Assembly (NCBI GenBank): GCA_028819475.1
Contig: JAPPLJ010000050.1
Coordinates: 124,001 to 188,000 of the forward strand
Origin: Rhodospirillaceae bacterium
Lineage (GTDB): Bacteria; Pseudomonadota; Alphaproteobacteria; Bin65
Direction of reading: 5' to 3'
Length of the DNA: 64,000 bases
Shown here one piece after another: positions 1 to 9,067 of the stretch. A program made the translations under genes and the position numbers. The notes beneath the pieces are model-generated. The model was not told where the DNA came from and searched no databases. It worked only from the letters and a program-made list of their open reading frames with translations. Positions within the stretch are counted from its first letter, which is position 1. Every line of letters begins with the position of its first letter.

Positions 1-1
1 C

Positions 2-1408
2 CGGGCGGCGCTGCACATCCTCGAGGAGATCGGCCTCGCCGATGCGCCGGAGAGCGGCGTCGAAATGATGACGTCGGCCGGCGCCGTTCAGGGCGACGAC
101 GGGCGGCTGCGTTTCCCGCCGGCGCTGGTCGAGGACATGCTGGCGAAGGCGGCGCGGGACATCACCTTGCACGGCCAGGACCCGAAGCACGATATCCGGC
201 CCGGCGGCAGCCGCGTCCACTACGGCACCGCGGGCGCGGCGGTCCATGTCTACGACGTCGAGAACCGGGTGAACCGCGATCCGACGGTGCAGGATCTTTT
301 CGACGCCGCCCGCATGGTCGAGGTGCTGGACAACATCCACTTCTTCCAGCGGCCGCTGACGACCCGGGACACCGAGGACCCGACCGATCTGGACGTCAAC
401 ACGCTCTACGCCTCGGTCGCCGGGACGACCAAGCATATCGGCACGTCCTTCACCTCGCCGGAACGGACGCAGATGGGGCTGGACATGCTCCACATGGTCG
501 CCGGGTCGGAAGCGGCCTGGCGGGCGCGGCCCTTCGTTTCCAACAGCAACTGCTTCGTCGTCCCGCCGCTGAAATTCGCCACGGAATCCTGCCGGGTCAT
601 GGAGACCGTGATCGGGGGCGGGATGCCGGTCCTGTTGCTCTCCGCAGGACAGGCCGGGGCGACGGCGCCGGCGGCGCTCGCCGGTGCGGTGACCCAGGCG
701 GTCGCCGAATGCCTGGCAGGTCTGATCTACGTCAACGCGATGAAGCCGGGCCACACGGCGATTTTCGGGACCTGGCCCTTCGTCTCGGATCTGCGCACCG
801 GCGCCATGTCCGGCGGCTCGGGCGAACAGGCGCTGCTCACCGCCGCCTGCGGGCAGATGGCGCGATTCTACGACCTGCCCGGCGGATCGGCCTGCGCCAT
901 GTCCGACAGCAAGGCGCCGGACATGCAGGCCGGCTACGAGCGCGGCGTCGCCAACGTGATGGCAGGGCTGTCCGGCCTCAACCTGGTCTACGAGAGCGTC
1001 GGCATGCACGCCTCGCTGCTGAGCTTTTGTCACGAGAGCCTGCTGATCGACAACGACATGATCGGCCAGTGCCTGCGCTGCGTGCGCGGCATCGAGGTCA
1101 CCGACGAGACACTGTCGCTCGATGCGATCGCCAGCGTCTGCCTGGAGGGGCCGGGCCACTATCTCGGCCATCCGCAGACCCTGTCGCTGATGCAGTCCGA
1201 ATATGTCTATCCCGAGGTCGGCGATCGCAGCAGCCCGAAGGAATGGATCGAACAAGGCAAGCCGGACCTGGTCGAAAAGGCGCTCGCCGAAAAGCGGCGC
1301 ATCCTCGCCACCGTGTTCCCGGACCACATCCCGGAGCCGATCGACGCGGCGATCCGCGAGCGGTTCAATATCGTCCTGCCGCGCCGCAGCATGAAAGCGG
1401 CGGCCTGA
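2..1408 (+). CDS. MttB-family (trimethylamine methyltransferase-like) protein, 5' partial
   Basis: The reading frame is open from the first bases of the window, so the gene begins upstream. The first in-frame ATG is at 65, but the codons before it (R-A-A-L-H-I-L-E-E-I-G-L) match the usual family N-terminus and resemble the second copy at 9068. Family members transfer a methyl group from methylated amines or betaines to a corrinoid protein. The family's founding member uses pyrrolysine; this frame has no internal amber codon, so it belongs to the non-pyrrolysine branch, whose known members act on quaternary amines such as glycine betaine. No corrinoid protein gene is seen next to it. The family is clear; the substrate is unknown. 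Confidence 0.85.
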   Translation, partial: RAALHILEEIGLADAPESGVEMMTSAGAVQGDDGRLRFPPALVEDMLAKAARDITLHGQDPKHDIRPGGSRVHYGTAGAAVHVYDVENRVNRDPTVQDLFDAARMVEVLDNIHFFQRPLTTRDTEDPTDLDVNTLYASVAGTTKHIGTSFTSPERTQMGLDMLHMVAGSEAAWRARPFVSNSNCFVVPPLKFATESCRVMETVIGGGMPVLLLSAGQAGATAPAALAGAVTQAVAECLAGLIYVNAMKPGHTAIFGTWPFVSDLRTGAMSGGSGEQALLTAACGQMARFYDLPGGSACAMSDSKAPDMQAGYERGVANVMAGLSGLNLVYESVGMHASLLSFCHESLLIDNDMIGQCLRCVRGIEVTDETLSLDAIASVCLEGPGHYLGHPQTLSLMQSEYVYPEVGDRSSPKEWIEQGKPDLVEKALAEKRRILATVFPDHIPEPIDAAIRERFNIVLPRRSMKAAA

Positions 1409-1419
1409 AGCAGACTCGC

Positions 1420-1755
1420 CTACGCCATCGGTTTCGCGCAGCGTTTCCAGACCTGCTCGACGGCTTTCGCGGAGTCGGGGCCGGTGCGCAGGATCACGGT
1501 ATACTCGTCGATCAGCTGCATGGTGATGCGCTTGCCGGCGCCCGGCTCGCCCGGCGGGATGACATAGACGAAACCGTGCCGGTCGTAGTCGCCGGTCATC
1601 GCCGTGCCGCCGGGCGTCACGATGGCCGGCCCGTCGATGGTCATCCGGCGCCCGTCCTCGTGGCACCAGTGCCCGTCGATGGCGTCGGCGAGCGCCGTTG
1701 CCGGAAGCAGCAGCGCGAGCATTGCGCAGGAAATGGCCAGCACGGAACGCGGCAC
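1420..1755 (-). CDS. Small exported protein of unknown function
   Basis: This 111-residue protein begins with a clear signal peptide: basic MPR, a hydrophobic core, and an ALADA cleavage site near residue 24. The mature part is about 87 residues with two cysteines (WCHEDG and KRCAK) that could form a disulfide. It is rich in beta-prone stretches (MTIDG, RITMQLIDEY) and may be a small periplasmic beta-domain. It converges on the MttB-like gene, with an 11-bp gap, and is divergent from selA. The family was not recognised and no function is assigned. Its 5' end overlaps the upstream open frame of selA, which supports the shorter selA start. Confidence 0.6.
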   Translation of the reverse strand: MPRSVLAISCAMLALLLPATALADAIDGHWCHEDGRRMTIDGPAIVTPGGTAMTGDYDRHGFVYVIPPGEPGAGKRITMQLIDEYTVILRTGPDSAKAVEQVWKRCAKPMA

Positions 1756-1877
1756 GGTTCGCTCACCGCAGAAAAAGACAGAACCACCTTAGCATGCCGG
1801 AAATACCGCCGGTAGCGCGCACTGGTTGTCCCGATCCATCTGCCTATCGCCGGAAAACCGTGCTAAAGCCGCCGCTC

Positions 1878-3323
1878 ATGACGCAGACCGACTCCAGAGC
1901 CGATCCGATTACCGTGCCCGCCGGCCTGCCGGGCGTGGACCGGCTGCTGCAGGACGTGCGGCTCGCGGACCTGCCCGACCGGGTCGGCCGCAGTTGCGTG
2001 GTCGAAGCGGCGCGCACGGTGCTCGAGGAGGCGCGAAGCCGCCTGCTCGCCGGTGGCCGCATCGATGCGGACGGGCTGGCGGACCGTGTTGTTGCCCATG
2101 TCGCTGCCGCAACGGCCCCGTCGCTCAGGCCGGTGCTGAACCTGACCGGCACGGTCGTCCACACCAATCTCGGCCGTTCGGCGCTGCCGGAATCGGCGGT
2201 CGAGGCGATGACCCGGGCGGCGCGGCGGCCGGTCGATCTGGAATACGATCTGGCGGCCGGGAAGCGCGGCGACCGCGGCGGCCGCCTCGAAGCGCGCATC
2301 CGCTCCCTGACCGGCGCCGAGGCGGCGACGGCGGTCAACAACAACGCCGCCGCCGTCATGCTGGTGCTGAATACGCTGGCGAACCGCCGCGCGGTGCCGG
2401 TCTCGCGCGGTGAACTGGTCGAGATCGGCGGGTCCTTCCGCCTGCCGGACGTCATGCGCCGCGCCGGCGCCCGGCTGGTCGAGGTCGGCGCGACCAACCG
2501 GACCCATCTGAAGGACTACGAAGAGGCGATGGCGGCCCGTCCGGCGCTCGTCCTGAAGGCGCATACCAGCAATTACACCGTGATCGGCTTCACGAAGGCG
2601 GTGCCGGAAAGGGAACTGGCCGCCCTGTGCCGGCGCCGCGGCATACCCTTCTGCATCGATCTGGGCAGCGGCACGCTGGTCGATCTCGAACGTTTCGGGT
2701 TGCCCCACGAACCCACGGTGCAGGAGGCGCTCGCCAGCTGCGCCGATCTGGTGACCTTCAGCGGCGACAAGCTGCTCGGCGGGCCCCAGGCCGGGGTGAT
2801 CGCCGGCCGCGCGGACCTGGTCGCCAGGATCAAGAAAAACCCGATGCACCGGGCATTCCGGCTCGACAAGCTGAGGATTGCAGCGCTCGACGCGACTCTC
2901 GCCCTTTACCACCAGCCCGAAAGCCTTGCGGAGACCGTGCCGACGTTGCGCTGGCTCGCCCGGCCGCTGCCGGACATCCGCGCCGTCGCCGAACGGGTCG
3001 CGGCCGGCCTGGAACCGTCGGCCCCGGAAGGCTGGCGGGTCGAGGCCGCCGACTGTTTCAGCCAGATCGGCAGCGGCGCCCTGCCGGCTGAGGCGTTGCC
3101 CAGCGTCGCCGTGCGCCTGACACCCTTGGCCCGGAGCGGGACAACGGGCCGCCGCGTCGCCAGCCGGATGCTCCGCGACCTCGCAGCCGCGTTCCGCGCG
3201 CTGCCGGTGCCGGCGATAGGCCGGGTCGGGGAGGGCGCCTTCTGGCTCGACATGCGCTGCCTGGAGAGGCCGGAGACGCTGCTGGGGCAGATCGACAGCC
3301 TCGCATGGCCGTGCCCGCCATGA
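1878..3323 (+). CDS. selA: L-seryl-tRNA(Sec) selenium transferase
   Basis: SelA converts seryl-tRNA(Sec) to selenocysteinyl-tRNA(Sec), using PLP and selenophosphate. The 481-residue product matches the family along its length: VLNLTGTVVHTNLGRSALP, the VNNNAAAVML segment, SRGELVEIGGSFR and the PLP-lysine motif FSGDKLLGGPQAG (Lys about 298). The open frame extends upstream to 1698, but the ATG at 1878 aligns with the usual SelA N-terminus and gives the normal length. The stop overlaps the selB start as ATGA at 3320-3323, so the two are translationally coupled. With selB, tRNA-Sec and selD it forms a complete selenocysteine pathway. Confidence 0.95.
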   Translation: MTQTDSRADPITVPAGLPGVDRLLQDVRLADLPDRVGRSCVVEAARTVLEEARSRLLAGGRIDADGLADRVVAHVAAATAPSLRPVLNLTGTVVHTNLGRSALPESAVEAMTRAARRPVDLEYDLAAGKRGDRGGRLEARIRSLTGAEAATAVNNNAAAVMLVLNTLANRRAVPVSRGELVEIGGSFRLPDVMRRAGARLVEVGATNRTHLKDYEEAMAARPALVLKAHTSNYTVIGFTKAVPERELAALCRRRGIPFCIDLGSGTLVDLERFGLPHEPTVQEALASCADLVTFSGDKLLGGPQAGVIAGRADLVARIKKNPMHRAFRLDKLRIAALDATLALYHQPESLAETVPTLRWLARPLPDIRAVAERVAAGLEPSAPEGWRVEAADCFSQIGSGALPAEALPSVAVRLTPLARSGTTGRRVASRMLRDLAAAFRALPVPAIGRVGEGAFWLDMRCLERPETLLGQIDSLAWPCPP

Positions 3324-5266
3324 TTATCGCGACCGCCGGCCATGTGGATCATGGCAAGACCAGCCTGCTGAAACGCCTCACCGGAATCGATACCGACCGC
3401 CTGCCGGAGGAGAAACGGCGCGGTCTGACCATCGATCTCGGTTTTGCCTACACCGATGCGCTGCGGCCCGGCGAGACGACCGGCTTCGTCGATGTGCCCG
3501 GCCACGAGAAGTTCATCCGCAACATGCTGGCCGGTGTGACCGCGATCGACGCGGCCCTGCTGGTCGTCGCCGCCGACGACGGGCCGATGCCCCAGACCCG
3601 GGAACATCTGGCTATTCTCGATCTGGTCGGCGTGCGCACCGGCATCGTTGCGATCACGAAGACGGACCTTGTTGAAGCCGATTGGCTGGTCGAGGTGATT
3701 GCCGAGACGCGCGCCCTGTTGGAGCCGACCGGCCTGGCCGAAGCGCCGGTCGTGGCTGTGTCCTCGACGACCGGAGCGGGATTCGACCGCCTTGCAGAGG
3801 CGATCGGGACTCTCCGGGCTGTCGAGAAACCGGCATGCGGCGGCTTCCGCATGGCTATCGACCGCAGCTTCATCGTCGGCGGAGCCGGTCTGGTCGTGAC
3901 CGGCCTGGTGCAGTCGGGGATCCTCAAGGCAGGCGACCGGCTGGCGGTCAGTCCGGCCGGCCCGAAGGGAATCGGAGTGCGGGTGCGCGGCCTCAAGGTG
4001 CAGGATGCGCCGGCCGCCGAGGCCCGGGCCGGCGACCGCTGCGCGGTCAACCTGGCCGGTGCGGACGTCGACCGGGCTGCGATCGGCCGCGGACAATGGC
4101 TGGTGGCGCCCGTCCTGCGATCGGTCAGCCGCCGGCTCGACATCGACCTGCGGCTGCTCGCTTCGGAAGCCCGGCCTCTGCGCCACTGGACGTCGGTTCA
4201 TGTCCATGCCGGCACGGCCGACATTCCAGGCCGGGTCGCGCTGCTCGAAGCGGGTAAACTGGCGCCGGGCGAGCGGGCGCTGGCGCAGCTCGTGCTCGAC
4301 CGCGGGATCTGCGTCTGCCGCGGAGACGCCGTCATCCTGCGCGACCAGTCGGCGAAACGCACGATAGGCGGCGGGATGGTGCTGGACTGCGACGGCCCAC
4401 AGCGTGGCCGGGGCACGCCGCAGCGCCTCGCTCTCGTCAGGGCGCAGCGTCGACCGAAGCATGCTGAGGCCCTCGCCGCGCAACTGGAGGTTGCCAATGG
4501 CGGCGTCGACCTGCGGGCCTTCGCCCGCAACCGGAACCTGATCGAAACGGAACTGGCCGGCCTCGAGGCGCCCGGACTAGTGCCGGGGCTGGTGCGGGCC
4601 GGCGGCGGCGGCGGGCAGGCCGCTATCCTCGACCGCCATCTCGCCGGACTCGCCGAAGCGATCCGGTCGTCGCTGGCCGGACGTACGGAGGGGCGGAACA
4701 GCGTCTCCGGCCTGCCCGCGGCGGCGCTGCCGCGCATGCTCCCCGGCCGGCCGCTCGCCGCGTGCGTCGATGCGGCGCTCGACCGGCTTATGCGCGACGG
4801 CACTGTGGAGCGGCGCGGCGAGCGGATCGTCCTCGCCGGACGGCGGGTCGAACTCGAACCGCGCGACGCAAGCCTCTGGGCCCGGATCGAACCGGCGCTC
4901 ACGGCGTCGGGCCGGCCGCGCACGGTGTGGGAGGTCTCGGAAGCGCTCGGTATCGTCCAAAGCGAGGCGGCACGCTTCTTCAAGCGGGCCCAGGCTGCCG
5001 GGCTGGTCATGCAGGTCTCGAAAAACCGCTTTCTGACTCCGGAAACGCTGGAATCTCTGGCAAATGCGGCCGAAACGGGGCTCGCCTCGTCGGGCGGTGA
5101 CCGGTTCACCGTGGCCGATTTCCGCGACTGGTCCGGGCTGGGCCGCAACCTGAGCGTCGAGATGCTGGAATATTTCGACCGGGCGGGCTTCACCCGGCGG
5201 GCGGGCAACGAGCGCGTGATCCGCCGGCCGGCCGCCGAGACTTTCGGGACCGCGGCGCGTGGCTGA
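3320..5266 (+). CDS. selB: Selenocysteine-specific elongation factor SelB
   Basis: SelB is the GTPase that carries Sec-tRNA(Sec) to a UGA codon marked by a SECIS hairpin. The N-terminus has the G1 motif GHVDHGKT, then DVPGHEKF (G3) and TKTDL (G4). Translation-factor beta-barrel domains follow, and then a C-terminal winged-helix region that binds the SECIS RNA. The length of 648 residues is normal. An in-frame ATG at 3305 lies inside selA; the ATG at 3320 gives the classic ATGA overlap and starts directly at MIIATAGHVDHGKT, as in homologues. The tRNA-Sec gene follows 80 bp downstream. Confidence 0.95.
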   Translation: MIIATAGHVDHGKTSLLKRLTGIDTDRLPEEKRRGLTIDLGFAYTDALRPGETTGFVDVPGHEKFIRNMLAGVTAIDAALLVVAADDGPMPQTREHLAILDLVGVRTGIVAITKTDLVEADWLVEVIAETRALLEPTGLAEAPVVAVSSTTGAGFDRLAEAIGTLRAVEKPACGGFRMAIDRSFIVGGAGLVVTGLVQSGILKAGDRLAVSPAGPKGIGVRVRGLKVQDAPAAEARAGDRCAVNLAGADVDRAAIGRGQWLVAPVLRSVSRRLDIDLRLLASEARPLRHWTSVHVHAGTADIPGRVALLEAGKLAPGERALAQLVLDRGICVCRGDAVILRDQSAKRTIGGGMVLDCDGPQRGRGTPQRLALVRAQRRPKHAEALAAQLEVANGGVDLRAFARNRNLIETELAGLEAPGLVPGLVRAGGGGGQAAILDRHLAGLAEAIRSSLAGRTEGRNSVSGLPAAALPRMLPGRPLAACVDAALDRLMRDGTVERRGERIVLAGRRVELEPRDASLWARIEPALTASGRPRTVWEVSEALGIVQSEAARFFKRAQAAGLVMQVSKNRFLTPETLESLANAAETGLASSGGDRFTVADFRDWSGLGRNLSVEMLEYFDRAGFTRRAGNERVIRRPAAETFGTAARG

Positions 5267-5346
5267 GCGGCAGAAGGGATCGGCGGAGGGCGTTTCCGGC
5301 GGCAACCGATCCGTGCTAGCACTGTCCGACCCATTGGCGGACCGGC

Positions 5347-5443
5347 GGAGGAGGATCGGCGCCCGGTGGGCCGCGCGGGCTTCAAACCCGTTGAGACGCG
5401 CCAGCGCGTGTCTGGTGGGTTCGACTCCCACCCTCTTCCGCCA
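5347..5443 (+). tRNA. selC: tRNA-Sec (anticodon TCA)
   Basis: This is a 97-nt tRNA with an 8-bp acceptor stem (GGAGGAGG at 5347-5354 pairs with CCTCTTCC, with one G-T wobble), discriminator G and an encoded CCA at 5441-5443. The anticodon loop CTTCAAA at 5380-5386 carries TCA at 5382-5384. A long variable arm (GAGACGCGCCAGCGCGTGTC) and the T-arm GGTGGGTTCGACTCCCACC are as in bacterial tRNA-Sec. It lies between selB and selD. Confidence 0.95.
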
Positions 5444-5475
5444 CTCTTTCCCACCCGAAACCGCAGTCTGAAGCG

Positions 5476-7692
5476 GTGCTTCCGTCGTCCCCGATCGAAA
5501 CCGACATCGTGCTGGTCGGCGGCGGCCACGCCCATGTCGAGGTCGTGCGCCGGTTCGGCATGAAACCGGAGCCCGGCGTGCGCCTGACCCTGGTCTCGAC
5601 GCCGGTCGATACGCCCTATTCGGGAATGCTGCCGGGCTATCTGGCCGGGCATTACGGCTTCGACGACTGCATGATCGATCTGCGCCGCCTGTGCCGCTTC
5701 GCCGGCGCCCGGCTGGTCGTCGGCCGGGCAAGCGGCATCGACCGCACGGCGCGGCAGGTATCGCTCGCGGGCCGGCCGCCGCTGCCCTACGACCTGCTGA
5801 GCATCGACATCGGCTCGGTTCCCGAAACCGGCGGGATTGCGGGCGCGGAACACGCCGTTCCGCTGAAGCCCATACCCGCGTTCCTGGAGCGGTGGGCGAA
5901 AGTCGAAGCACTGGCGGAGGCGCGGAACGGGGCGGTCCGGATCGTCGTCATCGGCGCCGGCACCGGCGGCGTCGAAGCGGCGATGGCATTGCACAGCCGA
6001 ATGAACGCACGGTTTCAACAGTCTGAAAGAAAAGAACAAAGCACTACCGGACGACCGCGATTCACGATCCTGTCGATGACGCCGGAAATCATGCCGGGGC
6101 ACGCCGCAGGGGTCCGCCGCCGCGTGCTGTCGGCGCTGCGCCGCAATGGCTTCGCGGTCGAAACCGGTGAGACGGCTGCGGCGATCGAACCCGGCCGGGT
6201 CTTGTGCAAGTCCGGACGCGCTTTCGAACACGATGCGGCAATCCTCGTTACCCAGGGTGGCGCCGCACCGTGGCTGCGTGAGACCGGCCTTGACGTCGAT
6301 CCCCGCGGCTTCGTGAAGGTCGGCCCAACGCTGCAATCCGTGTCCGACGGTACGGTCTTCGCCGCCGGCGACTGCGCCGCATTCAATTCGACCGCGCTGC
6401 CGAAATCCGGCGTCTACGCCGTCCGCCAGGGCCCCGTGCTGGCCGAAAATCTGCGCCGCGCCGTCCGGGGCGGGGCGTTGCAGCCCTTCCGGCCGCAGCG
6501 CCGCGTGCTCTCGCTGATCTCGCTGGGGGGAAAACGCGCCGTCGCCTCGAAGGCCGTCTTTGCGGCCGAAGGCGATTGGGTCTGGCGCTGGAAGGACCGG
6601 ATCGACCGGCGCTGGATGGCGCGCTACGGCGCGGACCTGCCTGTCATGACCCGAGTACCGACGGCAAACGCGGCGGAAGACGCCATGCGCTGCGGCGGCT
6701 GCGGCGCCAAGGTGCCCCAGGCGATCCTCAATGCGGTGCTCGGCCGCCTGCGCGCCGACCCGGCGACCGCACCGGCGCTGGCGCTCGACAGCCCGGACGA
6801 TGCCGCGCCGCTCGCCCCGCCGGCGGACGGAACCCTGTACCAGACCGTCGACCAGTTCCGTGCCTTTATCGACGACCCGTATCTGTTCGGCCGCATCGCC
6901 GCGAACCATTGCATGGGCGATATCCATGCCATGGGCGGCGCGCCGGTCTCCGCGCTGGTCTCGGTCACGCTGCCCTTCGCCGCGCCGGGCATCGTCGAAC
7001 GCGAACTGGAGCAACTCCTGCGCGGCGTGCTGCGCGGTCTGAACGACGCCGGTGCGGTCCTGATCGGCGGCCATACCGCCGAAGGCGCGGAAATGGCGGC
7101 AGGGTTGACGATCAACGGGACGGTCGGCGCCGGCGAACCGTGGCGCAAGGGCGGCGCGAGGCCGGGCGACCGCCTGATCCTCACAAAGGCGCTGGGGACC
7201 GGCGTTTTGTTGGCGGCTGAAATGGCGCGCGCCGCCAGAGGGCGAGATGTCCAAACGGCGCTCAGGAGCATGTTGGCAAGTAATGGTGCCGCGGTCGCCG
7301 TCTTGCGGCAGCACGGCGCGAGGGCTTGCACCGACGTAACCGGGTTCGGCCTGGGCGGACACCTGTTGGAAATGCTCGAAGCGTCGGATTGCGGCGCCGT
7401 GCTTCACGAGGCTGCGCTGCCCCTGCTGCCCGGCGCCTCGGGTCTGCTGTCCGCAGGGCATGCGAGCACGCTTCATCCGGCCAACCGGGCGGTCCTGATT
7501 GCGGCATGCGAAGGCGTTGTGCCGGAAATTCTCGCCGATCCGCAGACAGCCGGTGGTCTGCTCGCAGCCGTGCCGGCGGACGGTGCGGGAGCCTGTGTCG
7601 AGGCGCTGCGGCAGGCCGGATATCCGGATGCCGCGGTTATCGGTGAGATAACCGGTGCATCGCCCGGCGAGGGCCGAATCCGGTTCGGGTAG
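5476..7692 (+). CDS. selD: Fused FAD-dependent oxidoreductase / selenide, water dikinase
   Basis: The 738-residue protein has two parts. Residues about 8-390 are a pyridine-nucleotide-disulfide oxidoreductase: the FAD motif VLVGGGHAHVEV near the N-terminus, a second nucleotide motif VVIGAGTGGVEAA, and a late FAD-binding VFAAGDCAAF. Residues about 400-738 are SelD, which makes selenophosphate from selenide and ATP. The catalytic position is cysteine (C409 in CGGCGAK), not selenocysteine. Glycine-rich motifs (GGHTAEGAEMAAG, TDVTGFGLGGHLLEM, DPQTAGGLL) are intact. Such NDH-SelD fusions are known; the oxidoreductase may supply reduced selenium, which is inference. It starts at GTG 32 bp after tRNA-Sec. 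Confidence 0.93.
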   Translation: MLPSSPIETDIVLVGGGHAHVEVVRRFGMKPEPGVRLTLVSTPVDTPYSGMLPGYLAGHYGFDDCMIDLRRLCRFAGARLVVGRASGIDRTARQVSLAGRPPLPYDLLSIDIGSVPETGGIAGAEHAVPLKPIPAFLERWAKVEALAEARNGAVRIVVIGAGTGGVEAAMALHSRMNARFQQSERKEQSTTGRPRFTILSMTPEIMPGHAAGVRRRVLSALRRNGFAVETGETAAAIEPGRVLCKSGRAFEHDAAILVTQGGAAPWLRETGLDVDPRGFVKVGPTLQSVSDGTVFAAGDCAAFNSTALPKSGVYAVRQGPVLAENLRRAVRGGALQPFRPQRRVLSLISLGGKRAVASKAVFAAEGDWVWRWKDRIDRRWMARYGADLPVMTRVPTANAAEDAMRCGGCGAKVPQAILNAVLGRLRADPATAPALALDSPDDAAPLAPPADGTLYQTVDQFRAFIDDPYLFGRIAANHCMGDIHAMGGAPVSALVSVTLPFAAPGIVERELEQLLRGVLRGLNDAGAVLIGGHTAEGAEMAAGLTINGTVGAGEPWRKGGARPGDRLILTKALGTGVLLAAEMARAARGRDVQTALRSMLASNGAAVAVLRQHGARACTDVTGFGLGGHLLEMLEASDCGAVLHEAALPLLPGASGLLSAGHASTLHPANRAVLIAACEGVVPEILADPQTAGGLLAAVPADGAGACVEALRQAGYPDAAVIGEITGASPGEGRIRFG

Positions 7693-7744
7693 AACCGTCC
7701 TGCACGACGCCGCGGTTTTATCGGAACGGCGGAGTCGGAGCGAC

Positions 7745-8875
7745 TTACTCCGCCGCTGCCGGCAGGCTCGCCCGCCCGAAATCGTCGATCCCGAGTTCAG
7801 CGCGGAAACCGGCCGAAATCGCAGCCTTCTCTTCCTCGAGCGGAATGCCGATCGCGTCGGCGACCCGGTCGATGGCGTTGAAGTTGGCCGCGATGGCCGC
7901 GGCATCGACCAGGGCGGCTTCGCCCATCCGTTCGATCACGGCCTCGCGGGCCGCTGCCGTCGCTTCGTCGTCAAATTCGATTGCCGTTTCGGCCAGTTGG
8001 ATCAGGACGTCAGCGTGCGGAATGCCGGTGTCCTCGACCGAATCGCCCAGAACCGCGCTGAGATCGTAGTCGTCGCCGGTGAATTCGCCGCTCGCACGGA
8101 GCAGGGCCACATGGCTGGTGGTTCAGTAGACGCACTGGTTGATGGCCGAAACCCGGCCGGCAACCAGCTCGATCTGGGCGTGGGTGATGGCGCGGTACTC
8201 GGTCGAGAAATCGCGCATCTGCAACCCGTTCATGTAGAGCACGTTGGCGATGCGCCAGAAATCCCGCTGGGTATCGGGCACGGAGGAAAGGGCCCGCCGG
8301 ATATGCGCGGCGGTCGGCGGGCCGGCCGGGAAGAACTCCTTCTGGAGCGGACCGTCGACGAACGGGTCCAGGGTCGGTGCAAAGGCGAGTCCGCGGTTGA
8401 GGTGTTCCTCGCCCACCGTTTCGTGCGAGGGCGCGCCATCCTGCGGTTCCGGCAAGGGCGGCGGCGCCATGCCGATTCCGCGGCAGAAGGTGTCGATGGC
8501 GACGGTGCAGGCGATCACGCCGACGATCTCGACATATTCGGTCTCGGGCAGGCCGCCATCCTTCAGCGCCTCGAACCAGTGAGCGGCGATGCGCGCCGGA
8601 TCGGTCATCATCCGGTGGACAAGTTCGACCTTGTCGTCGGGCAGTTCGCCGAGAGAATCGTGTTCGCCTTGCACGGCATAGGGCGAAAGCGCGTCCTTCC
8701 GCTCGGCGCACAGCCGGCAATACCGTGCGTTGCGGCTTTCCGCAGCCACGGCGACCCGTTCCCGCGCGGTCAGCCAGGTCCCCGGTTGGGCGATCCGGGC
8801 CCAAACCTGCGGCAGAGCCTCCGCAATATCGTCCCGGACGGGCAGGGGCGCGGCGTCGAAATTCAGGCTGCTCAT
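7745..8875 (-). CDS. AhpD-like (carboxymuconolactone decarboxylase family) selenoprotein, UGA recoded as Sec
   Basis: Read conventionally this is two open frames (to 8123 and from 8110) in the same frame, separated by one TGA at 8123-8125. Translating TGA as selenocysteine gives a 376-residue protein with C248-V-Y-U251-T-T-S-H255, which is the CxxCxxxH active-site motif of AhpD-like peroxidase/disulfide reductases with the second cysteine replaced by Sec. The frame stays open for 126 more codons. A hairpin after the TGA fits a bacterial SECIS element (separate entry). An N-terminal CxxC (C53/C56) suggests a second, degenerate CMD-like domain. The ATG at 8875 follows a GGGGAGGG ribosome site; longer starts (8995) lack one. 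It converges on selD. The likely role is a thiol/selenol peroxidase or reductase. Confidence 0.85.
8088..8125 (-). promoter_or_regulatory. Sec UGA codon and SECIS-like hairpin
   Basis: After the TGA (8125-8123) and an 18-nt spacer, CTGCTC (8104-8099) pairs with GAGCGG (8093-8088), a 6-bp stem with one G-T pair, around the 5-nt loop CGTGC. The loop lies about 24 nt after the UGA and has G at its second position. Both match known bacterial SECIS geometry. Folding was done by eye. Confidence 0.7.
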
Positions 8876-9067
8876 CGGCAACCCTCCCCGTTGTGGCTGC
8901 GTTTGCGGCCAAGGTAACGGGACGCCGAACCGCCGGCAAGCGACAAGCCGCCGGTCAAACATCGGCGCGCACCGGCACTTTCGGCATGACCGCAACGCCG
9001 TTTTGGTCTAATCCGGCGCGCCACCGGTCGTTCGGCCGGTCGGGCGACGGAAAACGAAAGGAAACCG

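Noticed and set aside
2..1408. Pyrrolysine-encoding mttB (internal amber codon)
   Set aside because: The frame has no in-frame TAG before its stop, nor does the second copy at 9068; no pyl genes are seen.
4198..7905. A 1,235-codon open frame on the minus strand across selB, tRNA-Sec and selD
   Set aside because: It runs antisense to three certain genes; the composition (R, P, S, A-rich) is that of a shadow frame in high-GC DNA, with no domain.
7745..8995. AhpD-like gene as a frameshifted or nonsense pseudogene
   Set aside because: The two halves are in the same frame, the only lesion is TGA, it falls exactly at the catalytic Cys position, a SECIS-like hairpin follows, and the genome has the full Sec machinery next door.
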